Assembly: GCF_000027145.1 (NCBI RefSeq)
Contig: NC_013891.1
Span: forward strand, 806,001 to 870,000
Origin: Listeria seeligeri serovar 1/2b str. SLCC3954
Lineage (GTDB): Bacteria; Bacillota; Bacilli; Lactobacillales; Listeriaceae
Length of the DNA: 64,000 nt
Direction of reading: 5' to 3'
In this document: piece by piece, positions 34,322 through 44,087 of the stretch
Layout: each line of letters begins with the position of its first letter
How positions within the stretch are numbered: position 1 is the stretch's first letter
Program-made: the position numbers and the translations under genes
The notes under the pieces: model-generated
Told to the model about the DNA's origin: nothing
The model's database searches: none
Seen by the model: only the letters and a program-made list of their open reading frames with translations

Positions 34322-34798
34322 TTAGAGAAGAAGTCCTTTTTTTCGAAGGATAAAGTTCTCGTTAGTAGTTTGATGATGGATAGATTTAGAATCTTTCTTG
34401 GGTTTATTAGGAAGATTTACTGTGATTGTTTTGCTTGAAGTAGTACTGTCAGTCATTGTCGCAGTAATAGTAATTAGATTATTTCCCGGTTTTAAACCTG
34501 CAACTGTAAATTGGTGATAAGTTGTAGAACCAGTAATTTTTTCAGTATGATTATTTGTTGTTATAGTGATAGTTGCATTTTCTTTCGTTTCAAACATTAG
34601 TTCAGCACTGTTTTTCGTGATTTCAATATAAGGGTTTTGAAGGGAATAAGTCAGAAATAATTCCATCAATTCACTGGAATTTTGGGTAGTATATGTTACA
34701 CCAGTAGAATCATTTTGTGCATTAGCAATTTCTGGAAGCCAGTTTAATGTAAACGATAAAAGTACAATCATTAATAATATTTGCCATTTTTCCCTCAT
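34322..34798 (-). CDS. Small secreted protein with Ig-like fold
   Basis: 158 residues from ATG 34798 with GGGGTGAG (34803-34810 on the minus strand). A signal peptide (about 1-27, ending ANAQ) is followed by a single beta-rich domain (about 60-130: ATITITTNNHTEKITGS, TVAGLKPGNNLITITATM) like bacterial Ig repeats. It then ends in a basic, polar tail (FILRKKGLLL). There is no LPXTG or membrane anchor, so it is either released or is the remnant of a longer surface protein. It is convergent with the LPXTG gene and divergent from ydbS. Function unknown. Confidence 0.75.
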   Translation of the reverse strand: MREKWQILLMIVLLSFTLNWLPEIANAQNDSTGVTYTTQNSSELMELFLTYSLQNPYIEITKNSAELMFETKENATITITTNNHTEKITGSTTYHQFTVAGLKPGNNLITITATMTDSTTSSKTITVNLPNKPKKDSKSIHHQTTNENFILRKKGLLL

Positions 34799-34931
34799 TA
34801 TTCTCACCCCTTCTTTTACTATTATAAAAAAGAAATATGAATAAATTATGAATAAAGTAATTTAAATTACAAAGAACCCTTCCCATTTAATGATTATTAA
34901 CGTAAGATAAAAAGAAAAAAGGAGTAGAGCA

Positions 34932-35414
34932 ATGGAACTTGAAAATTTAGAAAAGAAACTACCGAAAAAAATTAAAACTGTTTGGCGACAAACTGAGGGA
35001 ATTGCTGTTTTTGTTTTCCTTCTTTGTTCGGTCGCAGCAGCAGTTATCTTTTATTACACGGAAATTTCGCTGTGGTGGAGCTTAATTGGTTTTGGGTTTA
35101 CTTGTTTATATGCCGTGTTTATTTATGGATTTATTATTCCTTTCCGCTTTGCCAGGTGGAGTTATCAAATTAAGCCTGATGAAATGGAAATACAACATGG
35201 GATTATCTTTAGGAGCCGAGTATTAATTCCAATGGTTCGCATTCAGCACGTGGAAACAGGTCAAGGCCCGCTACTTAGAAGGCAAAAACTTGTTTCATTA
35301 TCAATTACGACGGCAGCAAAAACACATGTAATTGAAGCGGTAAACGAGTCTGAATCTGAAGAACTTAGACATCATATACTGGAACTGGTGAAGGTGGCGA
35401 AAGAAGATGTTTGA
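34932..35414 (+). CDS. YdbS-like membrane protein with bacterial PH domain
   Basis: 160 residues. Two membrane helices (about 27-45 and 52-72) are followed by a bPH2/YdbS domain (75-155): SYQIKPDEMEIQHGIIFRSR and LIPMVRIQHVETGQGPLLRR. The next gene overlaps by 8 bp and carries three copies of the same module, as in ydbS-ydbT of B. subtilis, which protects against certain antimicrobial peptides. That role is inferred from synteny. Confidence 0.85.
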   Translation: MELENLEKKLPKKIKTVWRQTEGIAVFVFLLCSVAAAVIFYYTEISLWWSLIGFGFTCLYAVFIYGFIIPFRFARWSYQIKPDEMEIQHGIIFRSRVLIPMVRIQHVETGQGPLLRRQKLVSLSITTAAKTHVIEAVNESESEELRHHILELVKVAKEDV

Positions 35415-36894
35415 AGAAAGACGCCTCCATCCAATTGCGCTGATTAAGGAAATTATTACGAATGTGAGACGAAACATTGTTCCAATCGTTGTTGCCTTAT
35501 TTTCGATTTTTAGAGGGATTGAAAGCACCGGTTATTTACCGAGCTGGGCGATATATTTCATCATCATTATTGTTATCTTGTTAATATTAACTCCAGCAGT
35601 TTTAAAATATTTTACTTATCGCTATACACTAGAAGATCAAGGGATACGAATAAAATACGGCTTGATTTTCCGCAAGAATACATACATTCCATATGAGCGC
35701 ATCCAAACTGTCCAAAAAAAGCAGTGGTTTTTCTTCATTCCGTTTGACGTCTGCCAAATCCTTATTGAAACAGCCGGTGGAAACGGAAAAGCCGAAGCAG
35801 ATTTAGTAGCTGTCCCAGTCAGTGTAGTCGATGAATTAAAAGATTTGCGAGATGGGAAACAACAAACAATAATAGAAGAAAATAATACAGATGAAGAACA
35901 TTTAGTAGCCGAAGAAGTAACCGAAGTTCCAGAAAAAACAGTCATGCTTCAAACGAAACAGTTGATTTTAATGGCAGTAACTTCTGGTGGTGTATTTGGA
36001 ACGCTTTTAATTGTACTGGCTTTCTTGCAACAATTTCGCGAAGTAATTCCAACCGACTGGATGGAATCGCAAGCCGAAGAACTATGGAAAATGGGCGTTA
36101 TTGTGATGATTGTTTTAATTGTGATTGTACTCTTGGTTTTATGGGGCATATCAATCGTGACAACACTCTTCAAATATTTCCAGTTCAAGCTAATGAAGTT
36201 TTCAGATTCACTAGTTGTCGAAAAAGGATTACTAGAACGGAACCATACAACCATTTCGTTAGCGCGTATTCAAGGGATTATCATTATTGAATCGCCGCTT
36301 AGACAAATGCTTGGACTTGTTGCAGTCAAAGTGATCACCGCCGGAAATTCAGGTGACGAAAAACAATCAGGGGACATTTTACTTTTACCAATTATGAAAA
36401 AAGAGTTAGCATTTCAAATTTTAAAAGAAATGCTCCCGAATTATTTATTTGACTTAGAAGAAATGGAACGTGCTCCAAAAACAAGTTTGCGCCGATTTTT
36501 GCAAATTTACTTAGGGTGGACCCTCATCCCAGCTATTATTGCGAGCATTTTATTTTTCCCGTTTGGACTTATTAGCATGATTCTACCAATTTTAGCAGGA
36601 ATGAAAGCCATTGCTAGTTACCGAGCGACAGGCGTTCTGACAGGTAAACATACACTTCTCATTCAAGCAAGGCCAATTATTTCAAAACTAACTTATGTGA
36701 TGCGAAAAGAAAGAATCCAAGGCTTAAGCATAAGAAAGAGTATTTGGATGGAAAAAGGGCACACGAGTCACTTAAATGTTTGGCTGAAATCAGGAAGTAC
36801 AAGTGCAGAAGCTTATGTTCGCTATTTAAATCAAGCACAAGCCGTCACTATTTATAACTGGTACAGTCCTTCAAAAACTACAAACGAAGCATAA
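35407..36894 (+). CDS. YdbT-like membrane protein with three PH-like domains
   Basis: 495 residues with about six membrane segments and three bPH2 domains (about 70-145, 260-335, 410-485). Each begins with a pattern like YTLEDQGIRIKYGLIFRK and has a central 'IPYERIQTVQ'-type motif. It is translated from an overlap with ydbS, so the two probably form one membrane complex. The acidic linker (about 155-185) separates domains 1 and 2. Confidence 0.87.
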   Translation: MFEERRLHPIALIKEIITNVRRNIVPIVVALFSIFRGIESTGYLPSWAIYFIIIIVILLILTPAVLKYFTYRYTLEDQGIRIKYGLIFRKNTYIPYERIQTVQKKQWFFFIPFDVCQILIETAGGNGKAEADLVAVPVSVVDELKDLRDGKQQTIIEENNTDEEHLVAEEVTEVPEKTVMLQTKQLILMAVTSGGVFGTLLIVLAFLQQFREVIPTDWMESQAEELWKMGVIVMIVLIVIVLLVLWGISIVTTLFKYFQFKLMKFSDSLVVEKGLLERNHTTISLARIQGIIIIESPLRQMLGLVAVKVITAGNSGDEKQSGDILLLPIMKKELAFQILKEMLPNYLFDLEEMERAPKTSLRRFLQIYLGWTLIPAIIASILFFPFGLISMILPILAGMKAIASYRATGVLTGKHTLLIQARPIISKLTYVMRKERIQGLSIRKSIWMEKGHTSHLNVWLKSGSTSAEAYVRYLNQAQAVTIYNWYSPSKTTNEA

Positions 36895-36895
36895 T

Positions 36896-36962
36896 TAGAA
36901 CATCCTTTTGCAAAAGTAGCTAAAAAAGCTGGTTACTTTGCAAGGGGATGTTCTATTATTTT
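36896..36962 (+). terminator. Terminator after ydbT-like gene
   Basis: TAGAACATCC (36896-36905) pairs with GGATGTTCTA (36946-36955), with a second inner pairing TTGCAAA/TTTGCAA, and a T-rich tail. Confidence 0.65.
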
Positions 36963-37026
36963 TGGATTAATTGCGGTAAAATAGAAAGAATAAAGTGAGT
37001 TTTATACAGAGAGGATTGATTAAGTA

Positions 37027-38406
37027 GTGAAACATATTGTGATTATCGGAGGCGGCTTATCAGGGCTTGCAGCAGCTTATGAACTACAAAAAACACATCC
37101 GAATTATACGTGGGAGCTAGTAGAAAAAGAAGAAAAACTAGGCGGGAAATTTGAAACAGTAAAACGAGACGGTTTCTTAATTGAAAAAGGTCCAGACTCC
37201 TTTTTAGCTAGAAAACCAGCTGGCGTGGAACTTGTAAATGAACTAGGGCTAGCGGATAATCTAGTTGCGAATGCGACCGGACGCTCTTACATTTATCATC
37301 AAAAAGCGCTTCATCCTATTCCAGAAGGTTCGGTGATGGGAATTCCAACTAATAAACAAGCACTTTTAGCGAGCACACTTGTTTCAGAAATCGGAAAAGC
37401 GCGTGCCTTGCAAGAACCGACCATCCCAAAAAACACAACAAAAGAAGACCAATCCATCGGAGATTTTTTTGAAGTGCGGTTTGGCAAAGAATTAGTAAAA
37501 ACATTAATAGAACCACTATTATCAGGGATTTATGCAGGAGATATTTATAAAATGAGTTTACGCGCCACTTTCCCACAATTTGAACAGACAGTAGCCAAGC
37601 ATGGGAGTTTGATGGATGGCTTACAACAAAATCAAAAAAATACAACAGGAACAAAAGGAACAATTGGTGCTTTTAGAACACTAACTGACGGACTGGAAAC
37701 TCTACCAAAAGCAATCGAACAAGCCTTACCATCCCAAAACTTACATACCAATAAACAAGCAACACAAGTATTAAAAAAAGGTAGTTCTTATGAAATTTCT
37801 TTTGAAAATGGAGACAAAATCAGTGCAGATGGTGTCATTATCGCAGCGACACATGACGTATTAGTAGATTTACTAGCGGACGCGACAACCGAGCCATTTG
37901 CAAATCAGCCGTTAACCACACTTGCGACAGTATCATTAGCTTACAATGAAAATGATGTACCGATTTTGCCTGATGGAACTGGTTATTTGGTAGCAAGAAC
38001 AGCGCCATACAAAACAACTGCCTGTACATGGGTGCAAAAGAAATGGCCTCATATGGTGCCAAAAGACAAAATGCTACTAAGAGGATTTGTTGGTAAAGCT
38101 GGCGAAACTTGGTTAGAAGAAGCAAGTGATGAAGCGATTGTTTCGGCAGTATTAAACGATTACGCGGAAATAATGGACATTGAATCCGCGCCACTTTTTT
38201 ATGAAGTGAGTCGTATGAAGTCAGCAATGCCACAATATTTAGTGACACATCAAGCTAGATTAAAGCAACTGAAAAAGAATATCAACGCGGATTATCCAGG
38301 AGTCTATTTTGCAGGAATGAGTTATCAAGGTGTTGGTATTCCTGATTGTATAGCTGGAGCAAAGTCAGCGGTTAATGAGCTAACTGATTTTTTGAAAGAG
38401 GTGTAA
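37027..38406 (+). CDS. hemY: Protoporphyrinogen/coproporphyrinogen oxidase
   Basis: 459 residues; GTG 37027. FAD dinucleotide fold at the N-terminus (IVIIGGGLSGLAAAYELQ), then VEKEEKLGGKFET and GPDSFLARKP. The C-terminal FAD loop is FAGMSYQGVGIPDCIAGA. It oxidises a porphyrinogen with oxygen in the cytoplasm. In Firmicutes that use the coproporphyrin-dependent heme route (as Listeria does) this enzyme acts on coproporphyrinogen III, and the name cgoX is then used. acpS follows after one base. Confidence 0.93.
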   Translation: MKHIVIIGGGLSGLAAAYELQKTHPNYTWELVEKEEKLGGKFETVKRDGFLIEKGPDSFLARKPAGVELVNELGLADNLVANATGRSYIYHQKALHPIPEGSVMGIPTNKQALLASTLVSEIGKARALQEPTIPKNTTKEDQSIGDFFEVRFGKELVKTLIEPLLSGIYAGDIYKMSLRATFPQFEQTVAKHGSLMDGLQQNQKNTTGTKGTIGAFRTLTDGLETLPKAIEQALPSQNLHTNKQATQVLKKGSSYEISFENGDKISADGVIIAATHDVLVDLLADATTEPFANQPLTTLATVSLAYNENDVPILPDGTGYLVARTAPYKTTACTWVQKKWPHMVPKDKMLLRGFVGKAGETWLEEASDEAIVSAVLNDYAEIMDIESAPLFYEVSRMKSAMPQYLVTHQARLKQLKKNINADYPGVYFAGMSYQGVGIPDCIAGAKSAVNELTDFLKEV

Positions 38407-38407
38407 G

Positions 38408-38764
38408 ATGATTAAAGGCATTGGGCTAGATATGATTGATTTAGCACGAGTAAAACAAGTTTTAGAAAAAAATCCACGTTTTATTGAACGGATTTTAACG
38501 AAAAAAGAAATTATTCAATTTGAAAAATATGAAGGTAGCCGGAAAATCGAATTTTTAGCTGGACGTTTTGCTGCCAAAGAAGCATATGCTAAAGCGAATG
38601 GTACAGGATTTGGAAGACATTTAAGCTTTACTGATGTGGAAATTTTGCAAGTGGAAGATGGTCGACCACACGTGACGATGCCAATAAAATCAGGGGAAAC
38701 CGTTTTTGTAAGTATTACACATACGGAACGATCCGCTGCAGCACAAGTGATTATTGAAGTATAG
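38408..38764 (+). CDS. acpS: Holo-acyl-carrier-protein synthase
   Basis: 118 residues, normal AcpS length. It moves the 4'-phosphopantetheine of CoA onto apo-ACP. Marks are [12 protein letters not shown] (metal-binding Asp) and [17 protein letters not shown] (catalytic Glu and Lys). It lies between hemY and alr, and the acpS-alr-mazEF-rsb order is shared with B. subtilis. Spacing to alr is 17 bp. Confidence 0.96.
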   Translation: MIKGIGLDMIDLARVKQVLEKNPRFIERILTKKEIIQFEKYEGSRKIEFLAGRFAAKEAYAKANGTGFGRHLSFTDVEILQVEDGRPHVTMPIKSGETVFVSITHTERSAAAQVIIEV

Positions 38765-38781
38765 AAAGGAATGTGGAAATT

Positions 38782-39888
38782 ATGGTGACAGGCTGGCATC
38801 GTCCAACATGGATTGAAATTGACCGTTCTGCAATACGCGAAAATATCAAAAATGAGCAAAATAAGCTGCCAAAAAACGTAGTAGTCTGGGCTGTAGTAAA
38901 AGCAAACGCCTATGGTCATGGAATTATCGAAGTGGCAAAAACAGCCAAAGAAGCCGGTGCTAAAGGTTTTTGTGTAGCGATTTTGGATGAAGCACTTGCT
39001 TTAAGAGAAGCTGGTTTTCAAGATGATTTTATATTAGTTTTAGGGGCGACAAGAAAAGAAGACGCGAATCTCGCAGCTCATAACAATATTTCATTAACCA
39101 TTTTCCGTGAAGATTGGTTAGACGGTGTGCACCTAGAAACACCTCTCAAAGTTCATTTGAAAATTGATAGCGGCATGGGGCGCTTGGGGATTCGAAGTGC
39201 GGAAGAAGCAGAACAAATCGAAGCAAAAATTGTGCAAACAGATATGTTCTTTTTGGAAGGAGCATATACACATTTTGCGACAGCCGATCAGTTAGAAACA
39301 AGCTATTTCGAACAGCAATTAGCAAAATTCGATGCCATTTTAAAGGGTCTAAAATCAAGACCGAGATTTGTACACACAGCGAATTCCGCAGCAGCGTTAT
39401 TACAATCTCAAATAGGCTTCGATGCCGTGCGCTTTGGTATTTCAATGTACGGGTTAACGCCATCCATCGAAATTAAATCAAATTTACCTTTCAAATTGAA
39501 GCCAGCACTTGCACTCTATACCGAAATGGTTCATGTGAAAGAACTTGCGCCAGGCGACAGTGTCAGCTACGGCGCCACATATACAGCAACAGAAAGAGAG
39601 TGGGTTGCTACACTTCCAATTGGATATGCAGACGGACTTATTCGCCATTATAGTGGTTTTCAAGTGCTTGTAGATGGGAAGAAAGCCCCAATCATTGGTA
39701 GAGTTTGCATGGACCAAACTATCATCAAACTACCATATGAATTTCAAACTGGTTCAAAAGTAACGATAATCGGAATGGATCATGGTAATAGTGTAACAGC
39801 CGATGATGCCGCTAAATACTTAGACACGATTAATTATGAAGTGACTTGTTTGTTAACTGAGCGTATACCTAGAAAATACATCAATTAG
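38782..39888 (+). CDS. alr: Alanine racemase
   Basis: 368 residues from ATG 38782; GTG 38773 would sit on the ribosome site AAAGGA (38765-38770). PLP enzyme with Lys in [11 protein letters not shown] and the catalytic Tyr in [12 protein letters not shown]. The PLP-phosphate site lies near HTANSAAAL and [10 protein letters not shown]-type sequence. It supplies D-alanine for Ddl and, with Dlt enzymes, teichoic acids. It is followed by mazEF after 205 bp. Confidence 0.97.
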   Translation: MVTGWHRPTWIEIDRSAIRENIKNEQNKLPKNVVVWAVVKANAYGHGIIEVAKTAKEAGAKGFCVAILDEALALREAGFQDDFILVLGATRKEDANLAAHNNISLTIFREDWLDGVHLETPLKVHLKIDSGMGRLGIRSAEEAEQIEAKIVQTDMFFLEGAYTHFATADQLETSYFEQQLAKFDAILKGLKSRPRFVHTANSAAALLQSQIGFDAVRFGISMYGLTPSIEIKSNLPFKLKPALALYTEMVHVKELAPGDSVSYGATYTATEREWVATLPIGYADGLIRHYSGFQVLVDGKKAPIIGRVCMDQTIIKLPYEFQTGSKVTIIGMDHGNSVTADDAAKYLDTINYEVTCLLTERIPRKYIN

Positions 39889-39923
39889 AAGGTAATATTC
39901 GTGCTTTTTTGAAGAGAAAAGTT

Positions 39924-39929
39924 TATAAT
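39924..39929 (+). promoter_or_regulatory. Isolated -10 box in alr-mazE gap
   Basis: TATAAT at 39924-39929 has no good -35 at 16-18 bp. The 205-bp gap 39889-40093 should carry a mazEF promoter, but I cannot fix it. Confidence 0.3.
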
Positions 39930-40093
39930 CTAACATATGAAACTTTATAGCTATACGTAGGACTTAAGTGAGGATGTAAGCTAAAACAGTAACATTCTTA
40001 ACAATTAAATGCTAAATAACTCTTTTCTTCATGGCTTGATAATGGTACGATATAGTTGTTACTTACAGGTACGAGGCTTTGGGGGTGTGACAC

Positions 40094-40372
40094 GTGTTAG
40101 AGAAAGAAAAGCGGATGGTAATATCCGTAGAACTGACACAGGAAATGGTACAGGAACTCGACGTAGTTGTAGAAAAAGAAAAAATGGGGCGGAGTGAAGT
40201 TATAATGGAAGCAACGCAACAATTTTTGCAAGAGAAAAGGGCACGTGAGTTAAGAGACGAGATGGAGCGCGGCTATGCGGAAATGGCGACAATTAACTTT
40301 GCTATTGCGTGTGAGTGTACCCATGTCGAAGCAGAAGCAGAAGACAGGAATATTAGTATTTTAGGAGGTTAA
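40094..40372 (+). CDS. mazE: MazE-type antitoxin
   Basis: 92 residues; GTG 40094 behind GGGGGTG (40080-40086). Ribbon-helix-helix N-terminus (RMVISVELTQEMVQELDVVV) and an acidic C-terminal tail that wraps the toxin. Homologous in position and size to B. subtilis NdoAI. It neutralises the MazF toxin encoded 6 bp downstream and should autorepress the pair. Confidence 0.88.
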   Translation: MLEKEKRMVISVELTQEMVQELDVVVEKEKMGRSEVIMEATQQFLQEKRARELRDEMERGYAEMATINFAIACECTHVEAEAEDRNISILGG

Positions 40373-40378
40373 TGGCTG

Positions 40379-40723
40379 ATGGTGAAGCGTGGTGACGTAT
40401 ACTACGCGGACCTTTCCCCCGTGGTCGGAAGCGAGCAAGGGGGAATACGGCCTGTCCTCATCATTCAAAATGATATCGGTAATAGGTTCAGTCCAACAGT
40501 GATTGTGGCAGCGATAACTGCGAAAATCCAAAAAGCAAAGTTGCCTACACACGTGGAAGCTACTCGTAAAGATGGCTTTGAAAGAGATTCTGTCATACTT
40601 CTAGAACAAATTAGAACAATTGATAAACAACGCCTGACAGATAAGATTACACATTTGGACGAGGAACTAATGGCCAAGGTAAACAAGGCGCTGGAAGTCA
40701 GTCTAGGAGTAGTAGAATTCTAA
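40379..40723 (+). CDS. mazF: MazF/NdoA-type endoribonuclease toxin
   Basis: 114 residues, start ATG 40379 behind GGAGG at 40364-40368. Strongly conserved MazF/PemK fold: [52 protein letters not shown]. It cuts mRNA at a short sequence (UACAU in the B. subtilis homologue). It lies directly before rsbR, as in other Bacillales. Confidence 0.95.
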   Translation: MVKRGDVYYADLSPVVGSEQGGIRPVLIIQNDIGNRFSPTVIVAAITAKIQKAKLPTHVEATRKDGFERDSVILLEQIRTIDKQRLTDKITHLDEELMAKVNKALEVSLGVVEF

Positions 40724-40900
40724 ACAAACCTAAAAACATAACATAGAATGATGAAGACAGAGCAATTAGAGTCCGACGTAAAATAATAATCAAGTACATA
40801 ATAAACTAATTAACTACTCTAGCTATACTTAAAGGACATCAGAAACCTACAAACAATGCGTAAGATTAATCCTCGCTAAAGTTGTTTCTTATGTCTTTTT

Positions 40901-40929
40901 TTGAAAAGTAGTTGATCTACCAGCATAAT
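40901..40929 (+). promoter_or_regulatory. Candidate SigA promoter of rsbR
   Basis: TTGAAA (40901-40906), 17 bp, CATAAT (40924-40929), about 40 bp before rsbR. It would give the housekeeping transcript of the stressosome genes. Confidence 0.6.
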
Positions 40930-40971
40930 AGAGATAATTTTTAATAGTGGAGAAAGGTTGGAAAATAATCA

Positions 40972-41808
40972 ATGTATAAAGATTTTGCAAACTTCATCCG
41001 GACGAATAAGGCAGATTTACTAAATAATTGGATGAATGAAATGGAGAAACAATCAGACCAATTAATTAACAATATTGCAAAAGAACCTATGTATGAAGAG
41101 ACAAGCCAAGAATTTGTTGATTTGATTGTTTCGAATATAACAGAAAACGGTTCTAAGTTTAATGAAAAGCTAGATGATTTTGCAGAAAAAGTGGTCCACC
41201 TGGGTTGGCCCATTCATTTTGTCACCACAGGCCTTCGTGTTTTTGGGCTTTTAGTATATACAGCTATGAGAGATGAAGATTTATTTTTAAAAAGAGAAGA
41301 AAAACCAGAAAACGACGCCTATTATCGCTTTGAAACATGGCTTTCATCCATGTATAACAAAGTGGTAACAGCCTACGCGGATACGTGGGAAAAGACAGTT
41401 TCCATCCAAAAAAGTGCTTTACAGGAATTATCGGCACCACTTTTACCAATATTTGAAAAAATTTCTGTCATGCCGCTAATTGGAACGATCGACACAGAGA
41501 GAGCCAAGTTGATCATCGAAAACTTACTTATAGGCGTTGTAAAAAATCGGTCAGAAGTGGTATTGATTGATATTACGGGGGTTCCGGTTGTTGATACAAT
41601 GGTTGCGCATCATATCATTCAGGCGTCAGAAGCAGTTAGACTTGTCGGCTGTCAGGCGATGCTCGTAGGTATTAGACCAGAAATAGCGCAAACTATCGTT
41701 AACTTAGGAATTGAATTAGATCAAATAATCACGACCAACACAATGAAAAAAGGCATGGAGCGTGCGCTTGCTTTGACGAACAGAGAGATAGTAGAAAAAG
41801 AGGGGTGA
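40972..41808 (+). CDS. rsbR: Stressosome scaffold/sensor RsbR
   Basis: 278 residues. Non-heme globin-like N-terminal domain (1-130), linker helix, and STAS domain (about 155-275). The phosphorylatable threonines are T175 (GTIDTERAK) and T209 (PVVDTMVAH), matching Listeria numbering. With RsbS and RsbT it forms the about 1.8-MDa stressosome. The ribosome site is weak (AAAGG, 14 bp away), so it may be poorly translated compared with rsbS. Confidence 0.96.
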   Translation: MYKDFANFIRTNKADLLNNWMNEMEKQSDQLINNIAKEPMYEETSQEFVDLIVSNITENGSKFNEKLDDFAEKVVHLGWPIHFVTTGLRVFGLLVYTAMRDEDLFLKREEKPENDAYYRFETWLSSMYNKVVTAYADTWEKTVSIQKSALQELSAPLLPIFEKISVMPLIGTIDTERAKLIIENLLIGVVKNRSEVVLIDITGVPVVDTMVAHHIIQASEAVRLVGCQAMLVGIRPEIAQTIVNLGIELDQIITTNTMKKGMERALALTNREIVEKEG

Positions 41809-41813
41809 ATACT

Positions 41814-42170
41814 GTGGGGATACCAATCTTAAAGTTAGGTGAATGTTTATTAATTTCTATCCAGAGTGAATTAGATGATCATACTGCGGTAGAATTCCAA
41901 GAAGATTTACTCGCAAAAATCCATGAAACGTCGGCCAGAGGAGTAGTCATTGATATAACTTCCATCGATTTTATTGATTCGTTTATTGCAAAAATTCTTG
42001 GAGACGTAGTAAGTATGTCTAAACTAATGGGTGCAAAAGTGGTTGTAACTGGGATACAGCCAGCAGTTGCAATTACATTAATTGAACTCGGAATTACTTT
42101 TAGTGGAGTACTTTCGGCAATGGATCTTGAAAGTGGTCTGGAAAAACTTAAACAGGAATTGGGGGAATGA
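41814..42170 (+). CDS. rsbS: Stressosome STAS protein RsbS
   Basis: 118 residues from GTG 41814, 8 bp after AAAGAGGGG. GTG 41805 would overlap that site. This start places the phosphoserine at S56 (FIDSFIAK), the known Listeria position. RsbS co-assembles with RsbR in the stressosome core and holds RsbT until it is phosphorylated. Confidence 0.95.
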
Positions 42171-42172
42171 AG

Positions 42173-42583
42173 ATGACATTCCAATCCTGTGTAAAGATAA
42201 TTAACGAGTGGGACATTGTGGCTGCAAGACAACTAGGTAGAAAAATATCCAAAGAAATTGGCTTCGGTACAGTTGACCAAGCTAGAATTACAACAGCCAT
42301 TAGTGAACTAGCAAGAAATATTTTCCTTTATGCTGGACGAGGAGAAATTTGCATCGAAAAAGTAAGTGAATCTGGGAAACAAGGCATGATTATCGTTGCT
42401 AAAGATAAAGGTCCAGGAATTGTAGATCTTAGAAAAGTAATGCAAGACGGTTATACAACATCAGGTGGTCTGGGCGCAGGTCTTCCAGGAGTTAAACGTT
42501 TGATGGATAGTTTTGATATTGAGTCCAGTATCGAAGGAGAGTCTAAAGGTACGGTTATCACAACGACGAAATGGGTTCGGTAA
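42173..42583 (+). CDS. rsbT: Stressosome serine kinase RsbT
   Basis: 136 residues from ATG 42173, 6 bp after GGGGGA (42161-42166); ATG 42167 directly abuts that site. GHKL/HATPase fold: SELARNIFLYAGRG (N box), DKGPGIVDL (G1), GGLGAGLPGVKRLMD (G2). It phosphorylates RsbR and RsbS, leaves the stressosome and activates RsbU. Confidence 0.95.
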   Translation: MTFQSCVKIINEWDIVAARQLGRKISKEIGFGTVDQARITTAISELARNIFLYAGRGEICIEKVSESGKQGMIIVAKDKGPGIVDLRKVMQDGYTTSGGLGAGLPGVKRLMDSFDIESSIEGESKGTVITTTKWVR

Positions 42584-42599
42584 GGGGAGCTAGAGAAAA

Positions 42600-43604
42600 A
42601 TGGAAAAAGCCTTTGAGGGAAGATACCGTGATATTCTTATTCAATATCTAGAGCATCAAGATGAGGAACTGCTTTATACTTGCGAAAAGTTGTCCCGAGA
42701 GGCAATGGAAGAACGAGTTTCACCAGAAGAACTTGTCCATTTGCATCGCTCGGTATTAGAGCTTTATGGGAAAGAACTACCAGAATTTGTGCGATTATCA
42801 TTTGATGTCCTGCTAGAAATAATGGTTGGTTATGGTTTGGCTTACATGGAACACTTAAGCCTCCGAACAGAACAAAAAGAGTTGCGCAGTGAAATCGCCC
42901 AAGCAGAAGATATGCAAAAAACCTTAATGAAAACAGAAGTACCAGAACATGATGAACTTGACTTTGGCGTAATCAGTGTGGCAGCAAGACAAATGAGCGG
43001 TGATTATTATAGCTTTACAGAAGAAGGCGATAAAAAAATCGGCATTGCGCTCGCTGATGTCATTGGTAAAGGAATTCCAGCCGCATTCAGTATTTCAATG
43101 ATTAAATACGCTTTAGCAGGTATGACTGGTGATGATAGAAAGCCATCCATTGTACTTGAAACTCTGAATCAGGTAGCGGAAGAAAACATTAACGATAACA
43201 TGTTTATCACGATGTTTTATGGACTTTATCATGAAGAAACACATTTATTTGAATATGGTTCTGCTGGACATGAACTAGGGCTATATTATCAGCGGCAAGA
43301 AGGTATATTTTCTGACCTTTATGCAAAAGGTTTACCCCTTGGTGTTGATAAAAACGCTATTTACCGGCAGTTTGATAAAAAAATCGAAGTTGGCGATGCT
43401 GTTTTTATTATGTCAGATGGCGTAACCGAAACAAGGACTGCAAACGGTTTTCTTGAACGAGAAGAATTAACCGAAATTATCGCAAAACAAATTGATTTAT
43501 CAGCTGAAAAAATGGTACGTGCCATTTACGATCAATTAGTTAAAATACAAAATTTTGAACTACACGATGATTTTACACTTATTTGTATAAAACGAACAAA
43601 GTAA
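42600..43604 (+). CDS. rsbU: PP2C-type phosphatase RsbU
   Basis: 334 residues. The N-terminal helical domain (1-85) binds RsbT. The PPM/PP2C domain (about 120-334) has the metal-binding ALADVIGKGIPAAFSIS, GSAGHELGL and VFIMSDGVTETR. Activated by RsbT, it dephosphorylates RsbV-P and so frees SigB. ATG 42600 follows AGGGGAGC (42582-42589). Confidence 0.96.
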   Translation: MEKAFEGRYRDILIQYLEHQDEELLYTCEKLSREAMEERVSPEELVHLHRSVLELYGKELPEFVRLSFDVLLEIMVGYGLAYMEHLSLRTEQKELRSEIAQAEDMQKTLMKTEVPEHDELDFGVISVAARQMSGDYYSFTEEGDKKIGIALADVIGKGIPAAFSISMIKYALAGMTGDDRKPSIVLETLNQVAEENINDNMFITMFYGLYHEETHLFEYGSAGHELGLYYQRQEGIFSDLYAKGLPLGVDKNAIYRQFDKKIEVGDAVFIMSDGVTETRTANGFLEREELTEIIAKQIDLSAEKMVRAIYDQLVKIQNFELHDDFTLICIKRTK

Positions 43605-43611
43605 CCATTTA

Positions 43612-43672
43612 AAAACGCATCTCATGCATCTTTATTGTGACTAAACATAAAAATTATTGAGGCGTTTTTATT
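43612..43672 (+). terminator. Possible long-loop terminator after rsbU
   Basis: AAAAACGC (43613-43620) can pair with GCGTTTTT (43662-43669), with an inner CTC/GAG. The large loop makes it weak; some SigA read-through to rsbV is expected. Confidence 0.4.
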
Positions 43673-43679
43673 TTTGAAT

Positions 43680-43704
43680 GTTTTATTTTTATTTGTTAGG
43701 GTAA
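43680..43704 (+). promoter_or_regulatory. SigB autoregulatory promoter (rsbV-rsbW-sigB-rsbX)
   Basis: GTTTTA (43680-43685), 13 bp, GGGTAA (43699-43704), 38 bp before rsbV. This is the classical internal SigB promoter that amplifies sigB expression. Confidence 0.9.
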
Positions 43705-43742
43705 ACTTGTCAAGATACTTAAAATTAAGATGGGGTGAAGTG

Positions 43743-44087
43743 ATGAATATTAGTATAGAAATAAAAGAGCGAGATACTAAACACATAGACATATTTGTTG
43801 CTGGGGAGATTGATGCTTACACAGCTCCAAAGGTAAAAGAAGCGCTAGAGACTTATCAAGTAAAAGAGGGAATCGTACTGCGAATTGATTTAACCGAAGT
43901 AACTTACATGGACAGCACAGGTTTAGGTGTCTTTGTAGGAACATTTAAAAGCTTGCGTCAACGTCAAAGTGAGCTTGTCTTGTTTGGTTTAAGCGACCGA
44001 CTTTTCCGATTGTTTGAAATCACAGGATTGTCAGATATCATTGAAATCAAAAATGTAGAGGGTGAAATGAATGGCAACAATGCATGA
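43743..44087 (+). CDS. rsbV: Anti-anti-sigma factor RsbV
   Basis: 114 residues from ATG 43743 (GGGGTGAAG 43733-43741). The frame is open back to 43674, but that stretch is the SigB promoter. STAS fold with phosphoserine S58 in [12 protein letters not shown]. When dephosphorylated by RsbU it binds RsbW and releases SigB. Overlaps rsbW by 17 bp. Confidence 0.96.
   Translation: MNISIEIKERDTKHIDIFVAGEIDAYTAPKVKEALETYQVKEGIVLRIDLTEVTYMDSTGLGVFVGTFKSLRQRQSELVLFGLSDRLFRLFEITGLSDIIEIKNVEGEMNGNNA

Noticed and set aside
40009-40197. 62-residue + frame over mazE start
   Set aside because: Overlaps mazE in another frame and has no ribosome site.
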